Of a stretch of 64,000 nucleotides of DNA, positions 35,726 to 43,180 are shown piece after piece. The first letter of the stretch is position 1. Each line of letters opens with the position of its first letter. Source of the stretch: Noviherbaspirillum malthae (GTDB lineage: Bacteria; Pseudomonadota; Gammaproteobacteria; Burkholderiales; Burkholderiaceae_D); assembly GCF_015352985.1 (NCBI RefSeq), contig NZ_JACYXF010000005.1, positions 62,001-126,000 of the forward strand. The letters are read 5' to 3'. Position numbers and translations under genes: made by a program. Below the pieces are notes generated by a model that was given only the letters and a program-made list of their open reading frames with translations, ran no database searches and was not told the origin of the DNA.

Positions 35726-36157
35726 ATGTCATTGTTCACCTATCGCGGCGGATGCGGCTGCGGCGCCATTTCCGTCGAAGCCGCCTTGTGCAATGACGCA
35801 AGCCGCTATCGTCCGCGCGCCTGCGACTGCTCGTTCTGCACCAGGCATGGCGCAGCCTACCTGTCCGATGCGGAAGGCCGCCTGGTCATCCGGGCGGAGG
35901 GGCACGACAGCCTCAGGCGTTATCGCCAGGGCAGCGGCAATGCGGAATGTCTTTTCTGCGGAAGATGCGGCGTGCTGGCGAGCATGGTCTGCCGCATCGA
36001 TGGCCGCCTGCGCGGCACGCTCAACAGCCGGACGCTCGACGAGATGGCCGCCTTCGGCGATCCGGCTAGGGTGTCGCCGAAGATGCTGTCAGTGGAAGAA
36101 AAGATGGAGCGCTGGCGGCAGATGTGGTTCGGCAACGTAATCATCGACGCCGACTGA
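35726..36157 (+). CDS. GFA (glutathione-dependent formaldehyde-activating)-family zinc protein
   Basis: The 143-residue protein has the cysteine pattern of the GFA/CENP-V fold: CGCG near residue 10, CDCSFCTRHGA near residue 36 and FCGRCG near residue 74, which bind structural and labile zinc. GFA proteins handle thiol adducts of small aldehydes or have unknown roles. It closes the operon behind AzlCD, so it may act on the compound that the M29-like enzyme makes or that the exporter carries. No ribosome site is clear; it is likely translated by coupling to azlD. Confidence 0.83.
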   Translation: MSLFTYRGGCGCGAISVEAALCNDASRYRPRACDCSFCTRHGAAYLSDAEGRLVIRAEGHDSLRRYRQGSGNAECLFCGRCGVLASMVCRIDGRLRGTLNSRTLDEMAAFGDPARVSPKMLSVEEKMERWRQMWFGNVIIDAD

Positions 36158-36180
36158 ACATAAAGCGCCCGGATCCGAAC

Positions 36181-37317
36181 TCAAGCCCGCGTCAGACGCA
36201 CCCGGGTGATTTCCGACGGCGCGCCGAAGCGCTTCGGCGGTCCCCAGTAGCCGGTGCCGCGGCTCACATACACCCACATGTTGCGCAGCCGCTTCAGGCC
36301 GGCGACATACGGCTGCTGCATCGGCACGAAGAAATTCCAGGGGAAGAACTGGCCGCCGTGCGTGTGGCCAGACAGCTGCAGGTCGAATCCGGCATCCGCC
36401 GCTGCCGTGGACGTGCGCGGCTGATGCGCGAGCAGGACCTTGACGCCGACATCGCTTGGCGCGCCCGCGATCGCCGCATGCGGGTCGCTGCGGTGCGAAG
36501 GGTCGAAGTGATGCGCGGTGTAATCGGTGACGCCCGCCAGCAGCAGGAAAGCGCCGCCGTGCGGCAGTACGACATGTTCGTTCATCAGTACCTTCAAGCC
36601 GAGCCGGCGTACTTCCTCGATCCAGGCATGGGCGTTGGAGTAGTACTCGTGGTTGCCGGTGACAAAGTAGGCGCCATGTTTGCCCTGCAGGCGCGCCAGC
36701 GGCGCGGTATGCGGCGCGAGATGGCGCACGCTGCCGTCCACCAGGTCGCCGGTGACGGCCACCACGTCGGGCTTGAGCGCATTGACGCGATCGACGATGG
36801 CATCAAGATAGCCGCGCTTGATGGTGGGACCGACGTGGATATCGCTGATCTGCGCGATGGTGAAGCCGTCCAGTTCAAGGGGCAATCCGGCGATCGGCAC
36901 ATCCACCTGCACCACGCGCGCAACGCGGCGGGCATTGAAGAAGCCGATCAGCGTTGCCATGCCGGCAAGCGCGGGCGCCGCGGCCGCCGACCACAGCACC
37001 GCGTCCGCGCTGTACAAGCCGAGCATGCCCAGCGCGGCCAGCAGGATGTCGCGCAGCAGGGTCGAGACGAACAGCGAGGAAAACAGGCCGAGCGCCAGCA
37101 TGCCCGCCCAGGACAGGTGATCGGCCTTTTCGCGGTTGGTGATGGCATGGGCCATCATGCTGGCGGGAATCAGGAACCAGGACACTGCCAGCCATGCGGC
37201 GCCGAGCGCCTTCCAGCCGATGGCAACCGGGAGCACCGGCAGGATGCGCCAGCCGATGTAGAAGTGCAGCAGGCCGAGCAAGGCCAGCACGAAGAGTGTG
37301 GAACCGCGTATGCGCAT
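36181..37317 (-). CDS. Membrane-anchored metallophosphoesterase (YkuE/YaeI-like)
   Basis: The 378-residue protein has four to five N-terminal membrane helices (about 5-130) and a C-terminal calcineurin-type phosphoesterase. The metal motifs are all present: ISDIHVGP (DxH), VAVTGDLVDG (GDxxD), VTGNHEYY (GNHE), AHQP and GHTHGGQF (GHTH). It matches the YaeI/YkuE branch, phosphodiesterases acting on lipid-linked or nucleotide phosphates at the membrane. The convergent GFA gene ends 23 bases away. Regulation is not evident. Confidence 0.9.
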   Translation of the reverse strand: MRIRGSTLFVLALLGLLHFYIGWRILPVLPVAIGWKALGAAWLAVSWFLIPASMMAHAITNREKADHLSWAGMLALGLFSSLFVSTLLRDILLAALGMLGLYSADAVLWSAAAAPALAGMATLIGFFNARRVARVVQVDVPIAGLPLELDGFTIAQISDIHVGPTIKRGYLDAIVDRVNALKPDVVAVTGDLVDGSVRHLAPHTAPLARLQGKHGAYFVTGNHEYYSNAHAWIEEVRRLGLKVLMNEHVVLPHGGAFLLLAGVTDYTAHHFDPSHRSDPHAAIAGAPSDVGVKVLLAHQPRTSTAAADAGFDLQLSGHTHGGQFFPWNFFVPMQQPYVAGLKRLRNMWVYVSRGTGYWGPPKRFGAPSEITRVRLTRA

Positions 37318-37486
37318 GGTGGCTGAGCAGTTGATGTCAAGAAATCGGAAACGGGGCCGCAGCCGGCCCGTCCGAGTCCGGCTGCAGAGTGTCTTCCTAT
37401 CTTGGGATCAAAGCTGCCGCTTCAATGGCAGCAAAACAACTTGAGGAAAGAACGGGCGTCTCTCCTTGACGGCACATTGCCCTGCG

Positions 37487-38242
37487 TTATCCGCGGTGCG
37501 CCCAGGCGGTCGTGCGCTTTTCGATGATGGCAAACAGTTCATACATGGCCATCGCCATGGCGCCGATCACGACCAGTCCGGCGAAGGCCAGCGGCATCTT
37601 CATTGAGGAACCGGCCGACACCAGCAGGTAGCCGATGCCCTCGTTGGCGGCATTCATTTCCGACACCGTCGAGCCGACGAAGGCCAGCGTGATTGCCACC
37701 TTGAGCGAGGCGAAGAAATACGGCATCGAGCGCGGCAGGCCGACTTTCAGCAGCACATCCATGCGCTTGGCGCCGAGGACCCGCAGCACGTCTTCCAGTT
37801 CCGGCTCCAGCGTCGCCAGGCCGGTAGCGATATTGACCATGATGGGGAAGAAAGAGATCAGGAAGGCGGTGAGGATCGCGGGACCGGCGCCGATGCCGAA
37901 CCAGACCACGAGGATGGGCACGAAGGCCGCCTTGGGCAGCGCGTTGAAGGCGGTCATCAGCGGATAGAAGGCGGCGTACATCACCGGCGAGGAACCGATG
38001 ACGAAGCCGAGCACGACGCCGACCACCACCGCGATCGCAAAGCCGGCCATGGTGACCCAGAAGGTGCTCAGCGCATGGCCGGCGATCGGGCCGGCGAATT
38101 CGACCATCGACTGGCCGATGGCATACGGACTGGGAAAGATGAACTCGGACACCGAGAAGGCGCTGCAGATGACCTGCCAGAGAATCAGGATGGCGATCAG
38201 CAGTATCCAGGGGGCGAAGGTCTTGATGGATTTGGAAGTCAT
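37487..38242 (-). CDS. ABC transporter permease (SsuC/TauC/ThiX-like)
   Basis: The 251-residue inner-membrane protein has six helices and the BPD_transp_1 layout. The coupling EAA loop is seen at LEDVLRVLGAKRMDVLLKVG followed by LPRSMPYFFASLKVAITLAF, the form found in permeases for sulfonates, taurine, nitrate and thiamine precursors. It is the last gene of the porin/binding-protein/ATPase/permease set, 61 bases after the ATPase gene. Confidence 0.92.
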   Translation of the reverse strand: MTSKSIKTFAPWILLIAILILWQVICSAFSVSEFIFPSPYAIGQSMVEFAGPIAGHALSTFWVTMAGFAIAVVVGVVLGFVIGSSPVMYAAFYPLMTAFNALPKAAFVPILVVWFGIGAGPAILTAFLISFFPIMVNIATGLATLEPELEDVLRVLGAKRMDVLLKVGLPRSMPYFFASLKVAITLAFVGSTVSEMNAANEGIGYLLVSAGSSMKMPLAFAGLVVIGAMAMAMYELFAIIEKRTTAWAHRG

Positions 38243-38303
38243 GGATGTTTACTCGTATTGCAATATTGCGTTGTACCTGCGAGGCAGACCGATGATTGCG
38301 AGC

Positions 38304-39089
38304 TTACGAGCTGCGCACGCGGCCGATATGGGTGCGCAGCTCGTGCACCAGCTCGGAAAACGGCTCGGTATAGGTGATCTCGAGATCGCGCGGCTGCGGC
38401 AGCGGATTTTCCTTGCGCGCGACGATGCGGCCGGGGCGCTTGCTCATCACGTAGATCGTGTCGGCGAGGAAGGCGGCTTCGCGCAGGTCGTGGGTGACGA
38501 GAATGACATTGAACCTGCGCTCGGTCCACAAATCGCGCAGCACGCACCACAGCTCCTCGCGGGTAAAGGCGTCGAGTGCGCCGAAGGGTTCGTCGAGCAG
38601 CAGCATCTTCGGCTCGTGGATCAGCGCCCGGCAGATCGATGCGCGCTGCTGCATGCCGCCCGACAGCTGCCAGGGAAACTTGTCGGCATAGCCGTCGAGG
38701 CCGACGGTCTTGAGCAGCGCCAGCGCGCGCTCGACGTACTTGGCCTTGTCTCGCTTGAAGTTGCTGCGGTAGGGCTCGACGATTTCCAGCGGCAGCAGCA
38801 CATTGTCCAGCGTGGTGCGCCAGGGCAGCAGCGTCGGCGCCTGGAAAGCCATGCCGACGATCTTGAGTGGGCCGGTCACCGGTGCGCCGTCGATGGCGAC
38901 CTTTCCGCGGGTCGGCGGCTTCAGGCCGGTAGCCAGTTTCATGAAGGTGGACTTGCCGCAGCCGGAAGGGCCGACGATGGCAATGAATTCACCCTGCCGC
39001 GTCTGCAGGTTGATGTCCTCCACCGCGAACTCGGATGAGCCGTCATAGGCGAGGAAGACATGGTTGAAATCGACAAAAGTGGCGGACAT
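38304..39089 (-). CDS. ABC transporter ATPase (SsuB/TauB-like)
   Basis: The 261-residue ATPase has Walker A GPSGCGKST (about 40), a Q-loop, signature LSGGMQQRASICRALIHEP, Walker B MLLLDEPFGALD and the switch His (VTHDLREA). This is the nitrate/sulfonate/taurine subfamily. It energises the adjacent permease. The C-terminal residues (RKENPLPQPRDLEITYTEPF) are typical of that subfamily. A repeat-rich interval separates it from the binding-protein gene. Confidence 0.93.
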   Translation of the reverse strand: MSATFVDFNHVFLAYDGSSEFAVEDINLQTRQGEFIAIVGPSGCGKSTFMKLATGLKPPTRGKVAIDGAPVTGPLKIVGMAFQAPTLLPWRTTLDNVLLPLEIVEPYRSNFKRDKAKYVERALALLKTVGLDGYADKFPWQLSGGMQQRASICRALIHEPKMLLLDEPFGALDAFTREELWCVLRDLWTERRFNVILVTHDLREAAFLADTIYVMSKRPGRIVARKENPLPQPRDLEITYTEPFSELVHELRTHIGRVRSS

Positions 39090-39191
39090 GGTTGGCTTGT
39101 GTATTCGTGAAAACGCCCGCGCTTCATTGCGGGGGCGGGTGAGGTTTTTGACTAATAAAAACCTTTAAACATTTCGCCGATGTGACCGGCT

Positions 39192-39301
39192 CCCTTCTCC
39201 CGCAAGCGGGAGAAGGGTTGGGGATGAGGGAGTATGGCAAGACCTACTGCGGTTTTGCAACCGCCCTCACCCCTGCCCCTCTCCCGCCTGCGGGAGAGGG
39301 G
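39192..39301. repeat. Pair of inverted hairpin repeats in the ABC operon
   Basis: Two copies of a GC-rich hairpin stand in opposite orientation between the ATPase and binding-protein genes. The first is CCCTTCTCCCGC/GCGGGAGAAGGG (39192-39203 and 39206-39217), followed by GTTGGGGATGAGGG. The second is CCCCTCTCCCGC/GCGGGAGAGGGG (39276-39287 and 39290-39301), preceded by the inverse of that flank. A third copy with the same flank lies at 50447-50470. Such REP-like elements are dispersed in many proteobacteria; here they may limit ATPase and permease expression relative to the binding protein. Confidence 0.85.
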
Positions 39302-39343
39302 TTCTTCCTGAGTCAAGACTCCAGGATACGTAGATCAATACTC

Positions 39344-40384
39344 TTACTTCGGAAAGACATTCAGCTCGGACTTATTCGGCAGGAACGAAGCATTCCAGAT
39401 CGCATTCGGATCGACGCGCGTCTTGGTGTTGTACGCATCCGATACCTGCGACGCCATCAGCGACATGCGCGGTGCGGAAACCTGGCCGAAACCCTCCGCC
39501 TTCGCATTGGCGGTCGCGATCGAACTCCCGATGGCGAGCTTGAGGCGGCGCAGCTCCAGCTTCTCGTCGATCAGGCCGTCGCGTTCCTTCACGCTCTTGA
39601 TCGCCTCTTCCGGATTGGCCATCACATCCTTGGCCGCCTTGGCGAAGGCGCGCAGGAAGCCCTTGATCGCTTCCGGTTTCTGCTTGACGAATGCGTCGGA
39701 GGCAATGATGGCATTGCCGTACAGCTTGACGCCGTATTGCGGCAGAGGCATGACGACCACGTCCTCGTCCTTGATGCCGCGCGCGTTCAGGTTGAGCAGC
39801 GAGGTGAAGGTGAAGCCGGTGATGGCGTCGACATCGCCGCGCACCAGCATGGTTTCGCGCAGCGGCGGGTCCATGCTGATCCAGTTGGCCTTGGCGGCGT
39901 CGAGCTGGTTGGCCTTGGCAAAAATGGGAAAAGCGCGGCGGCCGGCGTCGAATACCGGCGCGCCCAGCTTCTTGCCCGTCAGGTCGGCGGGCGACTTGAT
40001 GCCGGATTTCTTCAGCGCGAGCACGGCGGCCGGGGTGTCGTTGTAGACCATCATCACGCCGACCGGCTTGCTCGGCGCGGTCGGGTTGTTGGCGGTGAAC
40101 TCCATGAGCGCCGCGAGATCTGCGAAGCCCATGTCGTAGGAACCGGAGGCGACGCGGTTGACGGCATTGCCGGAGCCGTTGCCGGCGTCGATGGTCACGT
40201 CCAGCTTTTCCTGTGCGAAGTAGCCCTTCGATTTGGCGACCAGGAACAGCGCGGCCGGCCCTTCGAAGCGCCAGTCGAGCTGGAATTTGACCTTGGTTTC
40301 CTGGGCCAGTGCGGGCAAGGCCAGCGCACCGGCCAGCAGGCCGGCTGCCCAGCGCGAAATGAGGGATGGGCGTGATGAACGCAT
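39344..40384 (-). CDS. ABC transporter substrate-binding protein (NMT1/THI5-like)
   Basis: The 346-residue protein has a signal peptide (WAAGLLAGALALPALA, cleaved before QETKVKFQ). The mature part has the type 2 binding fold of the NMT1/SsuA family (LDWRFEGPAALFLVAKSKGY, VNRVASGSYDMGFADLAALM, LTGKKLGAPVFDAGRRAFPI). Such proteins bind pyrimidine precursors, sulfonates or similar small acids in the periplasm. The ligand cannot be read from sequence; neighbours contain no thi or ssu biosynthetic genes. It lies downstream of a porin gene, which suggests a shared uptake route for the solute. Confidence 0.88.
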   Translation of the reverse strand: MRSSRPSLISRWAAGLLAGALALPALAQETKVKFQLDWRFEGPAALFLVAKSKGYFAQEKLDVTIDAGNGSGNAVNRVASGSYDMGFADLAALMEFTANNPTAPSKPVGVMMVYNDTPAAVLALKKSGIKSPADLTGKKLGAPVFDAGRRAFPIFAKANQLDAAKANWISMDPPLRETMLVRGDVDAITGFTFTSLLNLNARGIKDEDVVVMPLPQYGVKLYGNAIIASDAFVKQKPEAIKGFLRAFAKAAKDVMANPEEAIKSVKERDGLIDEKLELRRLKLAIGSSIATANAKAEGFGQVSAPRMSLMASQVSDAYNTKTRVDPNAIWNASFLPNKSELNVFPK

Positions 40385-40490
40385 GTGGATTCCTTTCTGT
40401 GCGTTTTTGTGCGCGACTGCCGCACCACGGCGACGTCATGAGGGGCGCGCATGCAAGAGCCGTGCGCGCCGCATTGCACCTGGATAGAAA

Positions 40491-41570
40491 TTAGAACTTG
40501 TGGCGCAGGCCGATGCCGTAGCTCGTCGCGCGCGAGGCGCCGGTGATCTTGTCGTTCATCGCCACGGTGTAGAGATCGGTGCGCTTGGAGAACGGATAGT
40601 CGTAGCCGATCGAGAAGGTGTCGCGCTCGCGCTCGGCACCGCCGATCAGCGAGCCGGAGCGGTCGGTACGTGCATAGCTGAACAGCACGGCACCCGGTCC
40701 GACCGGGGCGCTGGCGCCGACGCTGTAGACCTTGTCGGTCAGCTCGGCGGCGGTCGCCGTGTCGTTCTTGTTGCGCTGGTAGGTGGCGAACAGCTTGACC
40801 ACTTCGAAGTTGTAGCTGGCGCCGACGAAGTAGGCTTTCTGCCGGTTGATCGCGGCGATCGGCGCGGTGGTGTCGATGATCGCGCCCGGATTCGGATTGG
40901 CGATCTGCACGTCATGGTAGAAGGCCGTCGCGGCGAACGGACCGCTGAAGTACAGCGCATTGATGCCGATGTTGTTGCGGCCGGTGGAACCTGCGACCTC
41001 GCCGAACTGGTAGTGCACGTTGGCGGTCAGGCCGCCCAGCTTCGGCGTGGTATAGATGATCTGGTTGCTCCAGCCGGTATCGCCGGCGTTGGAAGCTGTC
41101 CAGGTGCGCGCGCCGAAAGCGCCGGACGGCACGTTCATGTGTACCACCAGCGGCGAGAAGTTGAAGGAATCGCCAAAGGGATTGAACAGCACGGTGGGCA
41201 GGAAGTTGGGCGCCAGGCCGCGTCCCAGCTGGATCTTGCCGAAGCCGCCGGCGATGCCGACATTGGCGTCGCGCGAGAACAGGTTGTCGCCGCCGAAGCG
41301 TCCGCTTTCGCCGGTGTCGGCGCGGTAGAAACCGGTGAGCGCAAATTCGGCGCGCAGGCCGCCGCCCAAGTCTTCCACGCCCTTGAAACCGAACCAGGAA
41401 GTCGTCATGCCGCCGCTTCCGACCACCGCGCGGCGGCCGGCGTCGCCGCTGTATTTCAGCGATCCTGCGAAGCTGTCGACCAGCCCGCCGACCGTGACAT
41501 TGCTTTGGGCAAGGGCGCCTCCGGCGGTCATGCATGCGATCAGTCCCATTGCTACTTGCGCTTTTTTCAT
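40491..41570 (-). CDS. Outer-membrane porin (Gram-negative general porin family)
   Basis: The ATG at 41570 (AAGGACAG site) gives 359 residues, with a signal peptide (MKKAQVAMGLIACMTAGGALA). The mature chain begins QSNVTVGGLVDSFAGSL and has the alternating strand pattern and C-terminal aromatic end (LRHKF) of trimeric 16-strand porins of betaproteobacteria. Residues SSWFGF/TTSWFGFKG and LFSRDANVGIAG follow the Porin_4 model. It is the first gene of the ABC uptake cluster on the same strand, so it may admit the same solute. Confidence 0.93.
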   Translation of the reverse strand: MKKAQVAMGLIACMTAGGALAQSNVTVGGLVDSFAGSLKYSGDAGRRAVVGSGGMTTSWFGFKGVEDLGGGLRAEFALTGFYRADTGESGRFGGDNLFSRDANVGIAGGFGKIQLGRGLAPNFLPTVLFNPFGDSFNFSPLVVHMNVPSGAFGARTWTASNAGDTGWSNQIIYTTPKLGGLTANVHYQFGEVAGSTGRNNIGINALYFSGPFAATAFYHDVQIANPNPGAIIDTTAPIAAINRQKAYFVGASYNFEVVKLFATYQRNKNDTATAAELTDKVYSVGASAPVGPGAVLFSYARTDRSGSLIGGAERERDTFSIGYDYPFSKRTDLYTVAMNDKITGASRATSYGIGLRHKF

Positions 41571-41595
41571 TTCTGTCCTTCGATGATGGATGATT

Positions 41596-41620
41596 GTCTG
41601 TTTTGTCTGTTTTATCTGTT
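41596..41620. repeat. Short 9-bp direct repeats in the porin leader
   Basis: GTCTGTTTT occurs at 41596-41604 and 41605-41613, then a partial ATCTGTT to 41620. On the transcribed (minus) strand this gives three AACAGA motifs in the porin mRNA leader, 26-50 bases before the start codon. They could be RNA or protein binding sites, or simple slippage products. Confidence 0.5.
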
Positions 41621-41723
41621 GCGCCGTCTCTATCTCTGCAGCGCGATAAACAGCGACGTGGCAGCGCGCCGCGCATGATTGCGGGCAGTGCTGACGACGA
41701 CATCCTTTCCGGACAGCAAATCT

Positions 41724-41747
41724 CGTGCCTGCTTTGGGCACGTTTTT
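41724..41747. promoter_or_regulatory. Hairpin with T-tract in the region upstream of the porin gene
   Basis: CGTGCC (41724-41729) pairs with GGCACG (41737-41742) around a 7-base loop, followed by TTTTT on the plus strand. No plus-strand gene ends here, so on the minus strand it would lie in the promoter or leader of the porin gene. The whole 410-base interval between the porin start and the Tim44 gene stop (41571-41980) holds only this, the leader repeats and the terminator at 41896-41925. Confidence 0.45.
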
Positions 41748-41895
41748 AGTACGCTTTTTTTGTACACAAAATGAGGTAAGGGAGCAGGCCGCGCCTGATT
41801 CTGGTGCAAGCTTGAAAACGACGATGCAGACGCGCACCAAAACAGCGCTTGGGCCGGCGCGGCTTTGATGCGCTATCCGCTGCGGCTTGATACGG

Positions 41896-41925
41896 ATGAA
41901 AAAAGGGCCGGTTTCCCGGCCCTTT
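41896..41925 (-). terminator. Intrinsic terminator of the Tim44-domain gene
   Basis: Read on the minus strand, AAAGGGCCGG (41916-41925) and CCGGCCCTTT (41902-41911) form a 10-bp stem with a GAAA loop, and the T run continues to about 41899. It lies 56 bases after the stop codon of the gene ending at 41981. Confidence 0.93.
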
Positions 41926-41980
41926 CCTCTTCTCTTGAAGAGACGCGATGCGCTTCAGGCGAAGCGCATCATGCGCCTCG

Positions 41981-42946
41981 TTATGCTACTTGCTGAATGC
42001 CTGCCAGTACCCAACCGCCCTCGCCGGCCCTCGGCTTGGACAGGTTCCAGATCTCGGTGAAGGGTTCGGCCGGCACGTTCTCCGACTCGCGGATCATGCC
42101 GCTGAACTTCACGCTGGCCAGGTGATCGCTGCCTGCGTCTTCAATGCCCAGCAGCTCGGCATTGAGCGAGACCACGTCGGTGTGGTTGGCCGATGCGCCG
42201 CGTTCCTGCAGCTGCATCTTCAGCTCCGCGTACATCTCGGGCGAAGTGAATTCGCGCAGGTCGTTGGCGTCGCCCTTGTCCCATGCCGCCTGCAGGCGGA
42301 TGAAGTAGGTCTTCGCATGGCGCAGGAAACCGGCCGTATCGAAGTCGGCAGGAATGCTTCCCTGCGGCGCATCGTTCACCGCCGAGAACGCCGAGGCCGA
42401 GCTCACCGGCGACTGCAGTGCCGAAGGCTGCGCGGGCTCGATGCGCGAACCGATTTCAGGCGTGGCCGTGCGTGCCATGCCGTTGTCGGAAGCCGCGCCC
42501 GCGTAGGCAGGCTGCATGCCGCCGTGCGCCTGCGCCGCGCCGTTGCGCTTGTTGCGTGTCACCATGCGGTAGATGAAGAACGCCGCGCCGGCCAGCAGGG
42601 CGATCATCAGCATGGTGCTGATTGCGCTGGCGAGTGCGCCGCCTAGACCGAAGTGCGAGAGCAGTGCGCCAAGACCCAGACCGAGCAGGGCGCCGCCCAG
42701 GATGCCCTTCCACGGGCTGGACGGTTTGGCTGCCGCGGCAGCGGCGGAGCCGGCGGCTGCAGGCGCGGCGGCCTGCGATGCGGCCGGCGCCTGGTTCTGC
42801 GCGGGAGTTGTGGACTGACGGCTGTATGGCTGCGAAGACTGCTTGCCGACGGAGTTGCCGCTGCCGAGACGCTTGGCCTGGGCTTCGGACACCACCATCG
42901 ACAGCGCGCTCACAGCAATCATCACTGTGGCCAAGAACTTTTTCAT
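41981..42946 (-). CDS. Tim44-domain membrane protein
   Basis: The 321-residue protein has a signal sequence (FLATVMIAVSALSMVVSEAQA), an Ala/Pro/Gln-rich stretch (about 35-75), two hydrophobic segments (GILGGALLGLGLGALLSHF and ISTMLMIALLAGAAFFIYRM), and a C-terminal Tim44-like domain (about 190-320; AKTYFIRLQAAWDKGDANDL, REFTSPEMYAELKMQLQE). The Tim44-like domain shares the NTF2-type fold and in mitochondria binds the import channel; in bacteria such proteins sit in the inner membrane with unclear roles. It is transcribed alone, with a strong terminator. Confidence 0.9.
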   Translation of the reverse strand: MKKFLATVMIAVSALSMVVSEAQAKRLGSGNSVGKQSSQPYSRQSTTPAQNQAPAASQAAAPAAAGSAAAAAAKPSSPWKGILGGALLGLGLGALLSHFGLGGALASAISTMLMIALLAGAAFFIYRMVTRNKRNGAAQAHGGMQPAYAGAASDNGMARTATPEIGSRIEPAQPSALQSPVSSASAFSAVNDAPQGSIPADFDTAGFLRHAKTYFIRLQAAWDKGDANDLREFTSPEMYAELKMQLQERGASANHTDVVSLNAELLGIEDAGSDHLASVKFSGMIRESENVPAEPFTEIWNLSKPRAGEGGWVLAGIQQVA

Positions 42947-43180
42947 GTTTCCTCCAGAAGTTAGTCATTGTGCGAGAGGCGGAGGCATTTCCACACCCTT
43001 CACAACGCATGCCATGTTACGCAAGGTCAGAAATTAGAAAAAGCGAATTAATCTTGATTTTTTCTTCGATAAAAACTGATACTTATGCCTTGAACGGTCG
43101 GTCGAACTCGACATATCAGGAGATGTCGAACCATTAACATTGCAAGACAACACGGTCAGCCCTAGCCATCCGAGGAAGCC

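Noticed and set aside
41724..41747. Hairpin with T-tract as a plus-strand terminator
   Set aside because: No plus-strand gene precedes it, so a terminator call is unsupported; kept only as a structure near the porin promoter.
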